In this document: one piece after another, positions 7,915-16,533 of the stretch
Layout of the letters: each line of letters begins with the position of its first letter
Position numbering within the stretch: the stretch's first letter is position 1
Assembly: GCA_964531265.1 (NCBI GenBank)
Contig: CAZHDW010000004.1
Span: forward strand, 1-64,000
Source: Hominenteromicrobium sp964531265
Lineage (GTDB): Bacteria > Bacillota > Clostridia > Oscillospirales > Acutalibacteraceae
DNA length: 64,000 nt
Direction: 5' to 3'
The notes under the pieces: model-generated
Database searches by the model: none
What the model was told of the DNA's origin: nothing
What the model saw: only the letters and a program-made list of their open reading frames with translations
Translations under genes and position numbers: made by a program

Positions 7915-8817
7915 ATGGATACGTTGATCTCAGCGTTTCGGGATTATTTGACAAACCAAAAATCCAATTCCGCAAATACAATAGATTCCTATCTGCGCGA
8001 TGTATCCTTCTTTTTAGAATACCTGAACAAACAGGATATCTTCTCTCCTAACCGCGCAACCGAGACCGACATTCAGAACTATGTGGATCATTTGCGCAAT
8101 TTGAATAAGTCAGCTACAACGATCTCGCGCAGCTTAGCCTCAATTCGATGCTTTTATAAGTTTTTGATTTTCACCGGCAATGCTGATTCTAATCCTGCCA
8201 AGGGGATCAAGGTTGAGAAGTCCGAGAAGAAGCTTCCTCAGGTGTTATCCGGTGAGGAGATCAACGTACTGCTTTCCCAGCCACGCGTGACCGACGCCAA
8301 GGGCTGTCGAGACAAGGCTATGCTGGAGCTTCTGTACGCTACGGGTATTCGAGTCAGTGAATTGATCAGTCTGAACGTTGGTGATATCAATTTGCAAACA
8401 GGCACATTGAGCTGCCGAGGTCAGAAGGGTACACGCATCATACCGGTATACCCGGCCGCAATTGTAGCAGTTTCGGATTATATTTATCGAATGAGAGGGC
8501 TGCTGACCGATCAGAACAGCGGCGATTCAGCTCTTTTTGTTAATCTTAATGGTTCACGGCTTACGCGCCAGGGCTTTTGGAAAATCGTTAAGAGCTATGC
8601 TGTCGAAGCAGGAATAACAAAAGAGATAACTCCGCACACACTACGCCATTCATTTGCTATGCACCTTTTACAGAACGGCGCATCCGTTAAGGATATACAA
8701 GCTATGATGGGACACGCGGATATTTCTTCCACTCAGGTATATGTTCAATTATTAGACCTTGATAATCACATGAAATCGGTGTATAATGATTGTCATCCTC
8801 GAGCAAAATCGAGCTAA
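7915..8817 (+). CDS. xerD: Tyrosine recombinase XerD
   Basis: XerD-type site-specific recombinase that resolves chromosome dimers at dif with a partner recombinase. The N-terminal SAM-like core-binding domain (about 5-85) is followed by the catalytic domain with all key residues: Arg in YATGIRVSEL, Lys in the beta hairpin (GQKGTR), HTLRHSFA (His-x-x-Arg), the His of GHADI and the Tyr nucleophile in STQVYVQL. The Met at 7915 is chosen because AAGGAG (7901-7906) sits 8 nt before it; a GTG at 7906 overlaps that site. Its end is followed directly by the YesL-like gene. Confidence 0.92.
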   Translation: MDTLISAFRDYLTNQKSNSANTIDSYLRDVSFFLEYLNKQDIFSPNRATETDIQNYVDHLRNLNKSATTISRSLASIRCFYKFLIFTGNADSNPAKGIKVEKSEKKLPQVLSGEEINVLLSQPRVTDAKGCRDKAMLELLYATGIRVSELISLNVGDINLQTGTLSCRGQKGTRIIPVYPAAIVAVSDYIYRMRGLLTDQNSGDSALFVNLNGSRLTRQGFWKIVKSYAVEAGITKEITPHTLRHSFAMHLLQNGASVKDIQAMMGHADISSTQVYVQLLDLDNHMKSVYNDCHPRAKSS

Positions 8818-8839
8818 TAATTATTCTGGAGTTGATCAC

Positions 8840-9814
8840 GTGTCTTTATTTGGACTATTTAACAACTACGATAAGCCCGGACCGGGCGTAAGTAAGGATG
8901 AGCCGAGAAAGTCGGCTCCCGTCAGGTTTTTTGAGATCCTTTTGCGAAAATTCTCGAAATTGGTTCAGCTTAATCTGATTTATATGATTCCTATGGCAAT
9001 TGCCGCCATAATCATGTATGGTATTTCCACCTTGCCCATTCAGCACATTGCATACAGCTCTGAAACATTCGGAACCATCGACCTGTACAGTGTATACTTT
9101 ATGCCGTTGCCGCTTGCTTTTATGGGCCCGTTTAACTGCGGAATGGCTTTTATCACTCGTAATTTCGCGAGAGAAGAGCATGCGTTTGTATGGTCGGATT
9201 TCTGGGATGCCGTAAAAGATAACTGGAAAGTAGGTTTGCTCAACAGCATAATTACATATGTAGCTGTTGTGGTTCTCAGCTTTGGATTTATGTTTTATTG
9301 GAATCAGTGGAAAACTCAGGGCTTCTTCTATGTTATCCCGTTGATATTCATCGGTTTGATTTTTGCTATCATGCTGTTTTCTCAGTATTATATTCCGGTC
9401 ATGATAGTTACCTTTAATCTTAAGCTACGTCACATATACAGAAATGCTGTTATCTTCTCTATTATGGGCGTTGTCAGAAACATTCTCATCACTTTTGTGT
9501 TCGTTGCCATGCTCATTGCACTTTGGTTCTGCCCCGGAAAGCTCCTGTTCGTACCGCTTTTCCTGTTCGTCATTATATTGTGCTCGTTCATCAGCTATCT
9601 TTGCAGCTTTGCAACATATTCTCTGATCGATGGCTTTATGATCCAGCCATACTATAAGCAAGAGGCTGCCGCAAATGCACCCGTGCAGACTGAGGACGAC
9701 ATCGACATTGATCTTGGCTCCGATGACACGGACGATGAGGAAGATGACGAACCTCAGTACGTATATGTGAACGGCCGCCTCATCGAAAAGAGCAAGCTTA
9801 ACAACGACGATTAA
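8840..9814 (+). CDS. YesL/DUF624-like membrane protein with acidic tail
   Basis: The 324 residues have about six transmembrane helices. The region around MPLPLAFMGPFNCGMAFITRNFAREEHAFVWSD-type residues (about 85-120) resembles DUF624/YesL proteins, where a short aromatic, acidic loop follows the second helix. The C-terminal 45 residues are very acidic (DDIDIDLGSDDTDDEEDD) and probably cytosolic. The GTG at 8840 is preferred because TGGAG lies 8 nt upstream; a longer frame would begin at 8786 inside xerD. Function is unknown. Confidence 0.68.
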   Translation: MSLFGLFNNYDKPGPGVSKDEPRKSAPVRFFEILLRKFSKLVQLNLIYMIPMAIAAIIMYGISTLPIQHIAYSSETFGTIDLYSVYFMPLPLAFMGPFNCGMAFITRNFAREEHAFVWSDFWDAVKDNWKVGLLNSIITYVAVVVLSFGFMFYWNQWKTQGFFYVIPLIFIGLIFAIMLFSQYYIPVMIVTFNLKLRHIYRNAVIFSIMGVVRNILITFVFVAMLIALWFCPGKLLFVPLFLFVIILCSFISYLCSFATYSLIDGFMIQPYYKQEAAANAPVQTEDDIDIDLGSDDTDDEEDDEPQYVYVNGRLIEKSKLNNDD

Positions 9815-9832
9815 TTGAAATCAATATTATTA

Positions 9833-9919
9833 AAGGAGTCGTTCAGTCGTGTGAACAACTCCTTCTTTGACTAACAAAACACCTCTAACGCAGGCAATCA
9901 ACTGCATTAGAGGTGTTTA
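9833..9919 (+). terminator. Tandem terminator hairpins between convergent genes
   Basis: Two hairpins follow the YesL-like gene. The first pairs AAGGAGT (9833-9839) with ACTCCTT (9858-9864), with CTTT after it. The second pairs AAACACCTCTAA (9877-9888) with TTAGAGGTGTTT (9907-9918) and is followed by ATTATTAAAT. On the minus strand the second is followed by TGTTAG, so it may also stop the leftward recombinase gene. The remaining 9920-10051 shows nothing recognisable. Confidence 0.7.
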
Positions 9920-10051
9920 TTATTAAATATCTCTGCTTTCATCCTTTAACGGTTGAACTCAATATCGTCAAAATCGGCTCTGTACGAAAGCACCGGTGAC
10001 TGACCAAAGCCATTCCAATACACATTCTAGCCGGGCTGATTTATCCTCCAC

Positions 10052-11053
10052 TTATTCTTCGCTATCATCTTCACCGACATTATCGGATGTAATTCTCGAT
10101 AGGGGATTGGAGTTTATTGCATTTTCCATCTGTGAACTGGAGGTATGGGTATATATTTCGGTAGTACCCAAATTCTCATGACCGAGAATATCCTGCAATA
10201 CGCGTATATCAACATTTCCATGCTGATACATAAGTGTTGCAGCCGTATGCCGAAGCTTATGTACTGAATAGCCTGCGCCGCCTAAACCGATTTTGGTAAG
10301 ATACTTATTGACCATGGCCTGCACCGTCTTGGGGCTGATTCTTGTACCACGGTTACTTATAAACAAAGCTTCACGGTCTTTTACATCATCCTTCGGTCGG
10401 ACTCGAATATAGGCATTTATTGCGGAAATACAGGCGTCATTTAAATAAACAATCCGTTCCTTACTGCCTTTACCGAATATACGCAGGGACGAATTATTAT
10501 GAATGACATCACGTATATTGATCCCGACAAGCTCGGAAAGGCGCATTCCACAATTTAAAAAGAGCGTCAGGATGCAATAATCACGCTCTTTATCGGGGCC
10601 ATCGACAGCCGTCAACAGATCGACACTTTGTTCGAGTGAGAGGTAGCGCGGCAGTTTTTTAGCTTTTTTCGGCGGAGTGAGATTCTCGGTCGGATTTGTA
10701 TCCAGCAAGCCTTCATGCACAGAAAGATATCCGAAAAAGCTCTTAAGACTCGATGACTTTCGCTGTCTTGTTGAACTCATATTACTACGCTCATCAGCTA
10801 CGAAGTTCATAAACTCAAATATATCTATTGTGGTTATCGTTTTGATAAACTCAAGATCGATATCTGAAACGGCAATTTCTTCAAGCGGAGTATCCTTTGG
10901 AACGATTCCGTGAAAACGCTTCATAAACCTGAAAAAGGTTCTCAGATCCATGCAGTATTCATCGACAGTTTTTGGTGATCGGCCTTTAATATTTCTATAA
11001 TATAACGCATATTGTCTGACAATATCCGGCATTTCGGTAATATCAAAGCTCAT
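10052..11053 (-). CDS. Tyrosine recombinase of the XerC/XerD type
   Basis: The 333 residues have an N-terminal core-binding domain (about 8-115, with the SxxRQRKSSSLKSFFGYL segment) and a catalytic domain with Arg in CGMRLSEL, Lys in FGKGSKER, HKLRHTAATL, GHENLGTTEIYTH with the Tyr nucleophile. All catalytic residues are present. An acidic tail (GEDDSEE) is unusual. This is the second Xer-type enzyme within 3 kb, on the opposite strand from xerD. It could be the XerC partner or a separate enzyme; a perfect palindrome lies just upstream. Confidence 0.88.
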   Translation of the reverse strand: MSFDITEMPDIVRQYALYYRNIKGRSPKTVDEYCMDLRTFFRFMKRFHGIVPKDTPLEEIAVSDIDLEFIKTITTIDIFEFMNFVADERSNMSSTRQRKSSSLKSFFGYLSVHEGLLDTNPTENLTPPKKAKKLPRYLSLEQSVDLLTAVDGPDKERDYCILTLFLNCGMRLSELVGINIRDVIHNNSSLRIFGKGSKERIVYLNDACISAINAYIRVRPKDDVKDREALFISNRGTRISPKTVQAMVNKYLTKIGLGGAGYSVHKLRHTAATLMYQHGNVDIRVLQDILGHENLGTTEIYTHTSSSQMENAINSNPLSRITSDNVGEDDSEE

Positions 11054-11074
11054 AATGGCGTTTGCACCCTCCCG

Positions 11075-11104
11075 AATTATACAAAATAATCATTTTGTAT
11101 AATT
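11075..11104. repeat. Perfect 13-bp inverted repeat upstream of the recombinase gene
   Basis: AATTATACAAAAT (11075-11087) and ATTTTGTATAATT (11092-11104) are exact inverse copies around AATC. Read as 11-bp arms with a 6-bp centre it has the geometry of a dif/Xer site. The same sequence supplies the TATAAT -10 of the leftward recombinase gene, so it could instead be an operator. It is not followed by a T-run in either direction. Confidence 0.7.
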
Positions 11105-11129
11105 TTAAGTTTTGTTTTCCAAGGCCCTA

Positions 11130-11891
11130 TCACTCAACCTTCAGCGGTAAAATTCCGCCTATATCGATCATTGGCCCCTGTGTCAATTCCACTGCCTGCA
11201 CATTATGCTCGGACAAAAAATCAATTATCGGCTTTTCAAAATCCAAGGAATCCAAGCGTCCTGTAAATGCAAGCACATCCTTATCGATCAATCCACAGCA
11301 GCCGCCGATAAATCCGTAATCATATCCATCAAGAACGATTCGGCGTTCAGGAATGATCATTATATCAAGTCCCATAAATTTTGCAGCAGCACCCATACCT
11401 GCATCCATCGTAATTATTGATCCTGAATCAACAACGGCCGCTGAGCATCTTGTATAGCCCTGGTTGACATGTATCGTTCTCAGGCCCATGCTTTCTGCAA
11501 CTGAAAAAATACTCGGATCAACCGCTCCTACGCTTGCAAAGAATTTATCTCCTATCTGCAATGCGTTGCACAGTACATCGCCGGGATAAGCCGCTACGGG
11601 TATATTGGATGTCTCTGCAACCTCAAAGCCAACTTCTTCAAGCTTTGATTTCAGCGACTGTTCCCCTCTTAATACAAATGTTCGATTTCCACCGAGGTGA
11701 AACATCTGCATATCGGCATGGCTGGAAACCGGAGCCTGAAGCCTTGTGTCCGGCTCAGTTGTGATGCATTGAATACCACGTGCCTCAAGAGCACTTACTA
11801 TTTCCGGATGAGCTCCGGATACCGCCGCAAGCGTTACTCTTCCCTGCGGCAGATTTGCTTTTTCTACAAAGCTCGAATTTAATTTACACAT
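11130..11891 (-). CDS. DUF6873 family (GME/pentein-fold) protein
   Basis: The 253 residues have repeated strand-rich segments typical of the guanidino-group-modifying (pentein) fold: PGDVLCNALQIGDKFF near 108, VNQGYTRCSAAVVD near 142, and GGCCGLIDKDVLAFTG near 200. A conserved-looking Cys pair lies in GGCCG. I believe this is the DUF6873 family; it has no established reaction. The start overlaps the end of radA by 13 nt, so the two are translationally coupled. Whether the protein binds arginine-like substrates or has lost catalysis is open. Confidence 0.62.
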   Translation of the reverse strand: MCKLNSSFVEKANLPQGRVTLAAVSGAHPEIVSALEARGIQCITTEPDTRLQAPVSSHADMQMFHLGGNRTFVLRGEQSLKSKLEEVGFEVAETSNIPVAAYPGDVLCNALQIGDKFFASVGAVDPSIFSVAESMGLRTIHVNQGYTRCSAAVVDSGSIITMDAGMGAAAKFMGLDIMIIPERRIVLDGYDYGFIGGCCGLIDKDVLAFTGRLDSLDFEKPIIDFLSEHNVQAVELTQGPMIDIGGILPLKVE

Positions 11892-13264
11892 GCGTCAAAC
11901 GCCTCCCTAACATTTCTAACACCTAATAATTCCATACCGTCAAATCTCTTAAAGTCTATTCCCTTTATGCTGTGGTACGGCAAAACACAGCGTGTGAAGC
12001 CAAGACGATATGCTTCCGATACGCGTGCCTCTATATGGCTTACAGAACGGAGCTCACCGGCCAGACCTATCTCACCGAAAACCACTGTATCGTCGCGTAT
12101 CGGCGTATCCTTAAGACTGGAAACCAAGGACATAGCTACTGCTAAATCTACCGCAGGCTCATCTATTCTTAAACCACCGACAACATTAAGGTATGCGTCA
12201 AGATTAGAAAAATAGAATCCAGCTCTTTTTTCCAAAACAGCCAGTATCAAGGCCATTCTGCCATAATCAAAGCCCGTTGACATACGTCGCGGCGTTCCAA
12301 ATCCGGAAGTAGTCGCAAGGCCCTGTATTTCTGCCAGAAGCGGCCTGGTGCCCTCCATAACAGCGGTTACGCAGGTACCCGATGAATTCTTCGGTCTTCC
12401 GGAAAGCATCGCCTGTGACGGATTTTCGATCTGTCGCAGGCCGGTCTCGCCCATATCAAAGACGCCTATCTCATTAGTGGAGCCATAGCGATTCTTAACA
12501 GCTCTGAGAATACGATATGTCATCTGCCTGTCGCCTTCAAAGTACAAAACAGCATCAACAATGTGTTCCAAAACCTTTGGGCCGGCAATCGCTCCATCCT
12601 TATTGACATGTCCAACGAGTATCGCCGGAATATCCATGGATTTCGAACAGCGGAGTATCGCGTTAGTGCACTCTCTAACCTGAGTCACACTGCCGGGTGA
12701 AGAATTGAGATCTGTGAAATTCATTGTCTGTATCGAGTCGATCATGACAATATCCGGCTTTTCATTGCGGATATGTTCAATTACAAGCTGAACATCTGTT
12801 TCGGAGAGTATACGAAGATTCGGGCTCGAAACTCCCAGTCTACCGGCTCTCAGCTTGATCTGTCGCGCCGATTCCTCACCGGAAACATATAAAATGCGCA
12901 GATTCTGACCGAGATATTCGCATATTTGCAAAAGAATCGTAGACTTGCCGATACCCGGATCACCACTGATCAGTATCAACGAGCCCTTAACAAGACCTCC
13001 GCCGAGCACACGATCCAATTCCGATAATCCTGTGTGATATCTAAGCTCATCATCAGTATTGATTTCATGTATCGCCAACGGTTTATTGAAGGATGCAGAC
13101 GCGGCAATATGAGCGGACGCAGACGCCTTAGTTGGAGACGACGCCGCTTTAACACTTTCCTCCATCGTGTTCCATTCTCCGCAATCCGGGCATTTTCCGG
13201 CCCATTTTGCGGTTTCAAAGCCACAATTAGAGCATACATATACTATTTTACTTTTTGCTGCCAT
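11879..13264 (-). CDS. radA: DNA repair protein RadA
   Basis: RadA is a RecA-related hexameric helicase that extends recombination intermediates. The 461 residues show the N-terminal C4 zinc finger (CSNCGFETAKWAGKCPDC), Walker A GDPGIGKST near 105, Walker B IVMIDSIQT, the RadA-specific KNRYGSTNE motif near 256 and a C-terminal Lon-like domain from about 290. It is complete and has its own promoter. The MocR gene upstream is a separate unit. Confidence 0.97.
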   Translation of the reverse strand: MAAKSKIVYVCSNCGFETAKWAGKCPDCGEWNTMEESVKAASSPTKASASAHIAASASFNKPLAIHEINTDDELRYHTGLSELDRVLGGGLVKGSLILISGDPGIGKSTILLQICEYLGQNLRILYVSGEESARQIKLRAGRLGVSSPNLRILSETDVQLVIEHIRNEKPDIVMIDSIQTMNFTDLNSSPGSVTQVRECTNAILRCSKSMDIPAILVGHVNKDGAIAGPKVLEHIVDAVLYFEGDRQMTYRILRAVKNRYGSTNEIGVFDMGETGLRQIENPSQAMLSGRPKNSSGTCVTAVMEGTRPLLAEIQGLATTSGFGTPRRMSTGFDYGRMALILAVLEKRAGFYFSNLDAYLNVVGGLRIDEPAVDLAVAMSLVSSLKDTPIRDDTVVFGEIGLAGELRSVSHIEARVSEAYRLGFTRCVLPYHSIKGIDFKRFDGMELLGVRNVREAFDACVN

Positions 13265-13317
13265 AATGTTTCCTCACTCACTGTAAAGTGATAGCTTCAA
13301 GTAAAGCCTATAAGTAA

Positions 13318-13346
13318 ATTGTACCACTGAACGGATGTTTTGTAAA
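13318..13346 (-). promoter_or_regulatory. Promoter of radA
   Basis: TTTACA (13346-13341) and TACAAT (13323-13318) on the minus strand are spaced 17 bp. The start of radA is about 55 bp downstream, with GTGAGGAA as SD. Confidence 0.7.
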
Positions 13347-13356
13347 GTCGTTCGAT

Positions 13357-14781
13357 TTAAGCCGATGTAAGCTCCATGGCTCTCTCAATAATTGTCACAA
13401 GCTCTTGTGCCGCGAGCGGTATTTTAAAATCCTGAATTGCCGAATAGCTTATGACGAATTCAGGCGTTCTGATCGTCCCAGCATTATGATAGTAATCCGA
13501 AATGCAGCTCAGCCTTATTTTTTCTTTGCAAGCCTCACGCTTGATAATCTCCGGATCTATCCACTTTTTCATCCTTATCAGGAAATGTAGGCCCGAATCC
13601 TCATGACATATTTCCGCGTAATTCAGCAGGCCACTGTTCTTCATTTCGGCCAGCAGTATGTCCTTTTTCAGCTTATATCTTGTTCTCATGCGATTGATAT
13701 GCTTCTCAAAATAGCCGTCAGATATGAATTTAGCCAAAGTGTATTGCTCTAAATTTGATACCGTACAGGAATAAAAGCCCAATCTGTCATAGAATTCCTT
13801 TGCAAGGGATGGTGGCAACACCATATAGCTGATTCTGATAGTGGAGGCCAAACTTTTCGTGAAGGTATTCATATATATAACGCTGCCGGAAGTATCCATG
13901 CTTTGCAGCGTTGGTATCGGCTTACCGAAAAATCTGAATTCCGAGTCATAATCATCTTCTATTATATATCTGTCCGGCGCGCTTGAAGCCCAGTGGAGCA
14001 GCGCATATCTTCTGGCTGCCGGAGTATTGATACCTGTCGGGAAATGATGCGACGGCGATATATGGAGAACGTCTGCCCCGCTCTTCTCCAATTTATCCGG
14101 GTCTACTCCATCACTGTCCATTGATATATATTCGCAACGGACGCCATGTATCTCGAAGGTTTGACTTACCTTTTTGTGTCCCGGATCCTCCATTGCATAA
14201 ACCTTGTCAAAGCCGATCAGCTGAATGAGTAGATTATACAGGTATTCCGTACCTGCACCGATGACAATGTGATTAGGATCGGCCTCAATGCCTCTGAATT
14301 CTCTAAGATGCTCCGATATGGCCTGTCTCAGCTCCGGAATTCCACCGCTTGGCGCATTCACCATAAGCTCATTGCTCTTCTGTGAGATTATCTCTCTCAT
14401 GAGCTTTGCCCACGTAGCAAACGGGAAATTTGCGGGATCAGTTCTGTTGCCGGAGAAATCAACAAAATAGCTTTCTATATCAGGAGGTGTAACTATTACA
14501 GGATTCTTCTTTTCTGACTGTATTCTTCTTTCGATTTCAGCGGCAAAGAAACCCTTTTTCGGGACAGAATATATATATCCCTCCGACATAAGCTGCGCAT
14601 AGGCGTTTTCGACAGTCACAACGCTTACACCAATGTTTTTGGCAAAACCTCTTTTTGAAGGCAGCTTAGTGCCTGCGAGAATATCGCCCGAAACTATATC
14701 GTCTCGAATCAGCTTATACAAATGCATATACAGACTGTCTGTTCCTATATCAGTTAATGAATATGTAAGCGTAGCTACCAC
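13357..14781 (-). CDS. MocR/PdxR-type regulator (GntR HTH fused to aminotransferase domain)
   Basis: The 474 residues join a GntR winged helix (about 18-85, with GTKLPSKRGFAKNIGVS and VVTVENAYAQL) to a class I aminotransferase fold (about 120-474). The PLP lysine lies in NTFTKSLAS, with IEDDYDSEF and SYMVLP around it. MocR proteins use PLP or an external aldimine as effector; PdxR members control vitamin B6 genes, but no B6 gene is visible here. The start is taken at GTG 14781, although AGAGGTG overlaps it and makes the exact start uncertain. Target genes are unknown. Confidence 0.88.
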   Translation of the reverse strand: MVATLTYSLTDIGTDSLYMHLYKLIRDDIVSGDILAGTKLPSKRGFAKNIGVSVVTVENAYAQLMSEGYIYSVPKKGFFAAEIERRIQSEKKNPVIVTPPDIESYFVDFSGNRTDPANFPFATWAKLMREIISQKSNELMVNAPSGGIPELRQAISEHLREFRGIEADPNHIVIGAGTEYLYNLLIQLIGFDKVYAMEDPGHKKVSQTFEIHGVRCEYISMDSDGVDPDKLEKSGADVLHISPSHHFPTGINTPAARRYALLHWASSAPDRYIIEDDYDSEFRFFGKPIPTLQSMDTSGSVIYMNTFTKSLASTIRISYMVLPPSLAKEFYDRLGFYSCTVSNLEQYTLAKFISDGYFEKHINRMRTRYKLKKDILLAEMKNSGLLNYAEICHEDSGLHFLIRMKKWIDPEIIKREACKEKIRLSCISDYYHNAGTIRTPEFVISYSAIQDFKIPLAAQELVTIIERAMELTSA

Positions 14782-14878
14782 CTCTGATCATATAAATGTT
14801 GAGTAATTCTGTGAAATCTATAATACCAGATAAATTATAGCACCAAGAAGAATATTTGTAAACCCAGCGTTCATGCAG

Positions 14879-14913
14879 CAAAAAAAGGCCATATACGCTA
14901 TGTATATGACCTT
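14879..14913 (-). terminator. Terminator of araD
   Basis: AAGGTCATATAC pairs with GTATATGGCCTT on the minus strand (14913-14885) and TTTTTTT follows. Confidence 0.85.
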
Positions 14914-14929
14914 ACTGAGATTATGGTAT

Positions 14930-15628
14930 TTACTTCGTATTTTGACCGTAATATGCGTTTTTTCCGTGCTTTCGGAGATAATGCTTGTCAAGAAGCTCCT
15001 GCTGCATCGGAGCAAGATTCGGATTCATCATAAGATTGTGCCATGCCATAAATGCAAGTTCTTCAAGAACGACCGCGTTATGTACCGCATTCATCGGATC
15101 AGTACCCCACGCGAATGGGCCATGACTATGAACAAGAACAGCCGGGATGTCATCCGGAGACTTATCGGCAAAGGTTTCTATTATCACTGAGCCTGTTTCC
15201 TTTTCGTACTCGCCGGATATTTCTGCCAGTGTCATCATTCGAGTGCACGGTATTTCGCCATAGAAATAATCGCCATGTGTTGTTCCGAGTGCCGGTATTC
15301 CCGAACCGGATTGACTGAAAACAGTGGCCCATCTGCTGTGTGTATGAACTATTCCGCCGATATTTCCGAAGGCCTTATAAAGCTCCACATGTGTGGCTGT
15401 ATCCGATGACGGATTTAAACGTCCCTCAACCTTTTTGCCTGTATTTATATCCACCAGCACTATATCGTCGGGTGTAAGCACATCGTATTCAACGCCGCTT
15501 GGCTTTATAGCCATAATACCGCTTTCTCTGTCAATACCGCTTACATTACCCCAAGTAAATGTTACGAGCTTATGAGCCGGTAACTGCATATTAGCTAAAT
15601 AAACCTTCTTTTTGATTTCTTCCAACAT
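14930..15628 (-). CDS. araD: L-ribulose-5-phosphate 4-epimerase
   Basis: AraD interconverts L-ribulose 5-phosphate and D-xylulose 5-phosphate, linking arabinose or ascorbate-type breakdown to the pentose phosphate pathway. The 232 residues show the class II aldolase fold: FTWGNVSG and KPSGVEYD near the start, SSDTATH, the metal ligands in GIVHTHSRWA, TTHGDYF, and the late VLVHSHGPFAWG. The Met at 15628 has AGGAGG 7 nt upstream. No other pentose gene is adjacent; the gene stands alone between its promoter and terminator. Confidence 0.93.
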   Translation of the reverse strand: MLEEIKKKVYLANMQLPAHKLVTFTWGNVSGIDRESGIMAIKPSGVEYDVLTPDDIVLVDINTGKKVEGRLNPSSDTATHVELYKAFGNIGGIVHTHSRWATVFSQSGSGIPALGTTHGDYFYGEIPCTRMMTLAEISGEYEKETGSVIIETFADKSPDDIPAVLVHSHGPFAWGTDPMNAVHNAVVLEELAFMAWHNLMMNPNLAPMQQELLDKHYLRKHGKNAYYGQNTK

Positions 15629-15677
15629 AGCTTTTCCTCCTGCAATACGATACCCTTGAAACACAGATACTAATAAA

Positions 15678-15706
15678 ATTATAGCGTATCATATCAACCT
15701 TGTCAA
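15678..15706 (-). promoter_or_regulatory. Promoter of araD
   Basis: Consensus TTGACA (15706-15701) and TATAAT (15683-15678) on the minus strand are 17 bp apart. The -35 overlaps the end of cwlD. Confidence 0.82.
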
Positions 15707-16437
15707 ACACTGGATGACTCCTTATGCATACCGCAATATTGAATAATTCCATGAGTTATCGCCGCGGCCATAAGCCTTTGATATTCTGAATCTGCAAGCA
15801 TTGCCGCCTCATCCGGATTTGAGATAAACCCACATTCGACTATTACTGCCGGTACGGAAACATGTTCCAACAGATAGATGCCATCGGCCGTCTTATTCTC
15901 TCTGTGGTTCTCCGGCTGCAGCTCGGACTGAATGCATTTTCGGATGCTCTCAGCCAAAAATTGACTGTTTGAATCATTATCCGAATAAAACATCTGCGCG
16001 CCGTTATATTGACTCTCGGCGAAATAATTCTGGTGAATGCTGATAAGAATGCAGTTTTCCGTTTCATTCACAATGCTCACCCGTTTATGAATATCCGATC
16101 TCTTTCTTTCAGCCACCGAGTTTAAGGAGCTGTCACCAACGGAAACATCACTGTCGCGTATCATTTTTACCACACAGCCCGCATCGGTCAGCATATCGCG
16201 AATATTCAGTGCGATTGATAGATTGATATCCTTCTCAAGCCTTCCCTCAACACCCACAGCCCCTCCGTCCTCTCCGCCGTGACCCGCATCCAACACTATC
16301 GTCATAGTCTGCGGCGCAGCCGATGCGGCTGTGGCAGCGTGCATTGCTCCGAATATACAGCACACCGCAAAAAGTGATATTCCCAATGATGAAAACAATA
16401 AAACATATGATACCTTAAAAGAATAGAAGAGCTTCAT
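15703..16437 (-). CDS. cwlD: N-acetylmuramoyl-L-alanine amidase (CwlD-like)
   Basis: A zinc-dependent Amidase_3 enzyme that cleaves the peptide from muramic acid; CwlD does this in spore cortex to begin muramic-lactam formation. The N-terminal 38 residues form a signal anchor. The catalytic domain begins at TIVLDAGHGGEDGGAVG (first zinc His), continues with EKDINLSIAL (Glu ligand), SIHQNYF (His), and ends with VIVECGFISNP (catalytic Glu). The Met at 16437 is preferred because GGTGAT lies 7 nt before it; a Met five codons earlier has no SD. Confidence 0.86.
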   Translation of the reverse strand: MKLFYSFKVSYVLLFSSLGISLFAVCCIFGAMHAATAASAAPQTMTIVLDAGHGGEDGGAVGVEGRLEKDINLSIALNIRDMLTDAGCVVKMIRDSDVSVGDSSLNSVAERKRSDIHKRVSIVNETENCILISIHQNYFAESQYNGAQMFYSDNDSNSQFLAESIRKCIQSELQPENHRENKTADGIYLLEHVSVPAVIVECGFISNPDEAAMLADSEYQRLMAAAITHGIIQYCGMHKESSSV

Positions 16438-16483
16438 GCACAGATCACCCATTCAGTACTATGCGCTAAAGCTTAAAGCTATG

Positions 16484-16514
16484 AAAAAAGGAGCACATGT
16501 AGTTCATGTGCTCC
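16484..16514 (-). terminator. Terminator of the alaS-HIT-apt operon
   Basis: On the minus strand GGAGCACATG pairs perfectly with CATGTGCTCC and TTTTTT follows. It lies 20 bp past the end of the phosphoribosyltransferase gene. Confidence 0.9.
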
Positions 16515-16533
16515 TGAGATAAACAGCAGAAAA

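Noticed and set aside
16455..16480. Extra small gene between cwlD and the apt terminator
   Set aside because: No frame with an SD fits; the interval is just spacer before the cwlD start.
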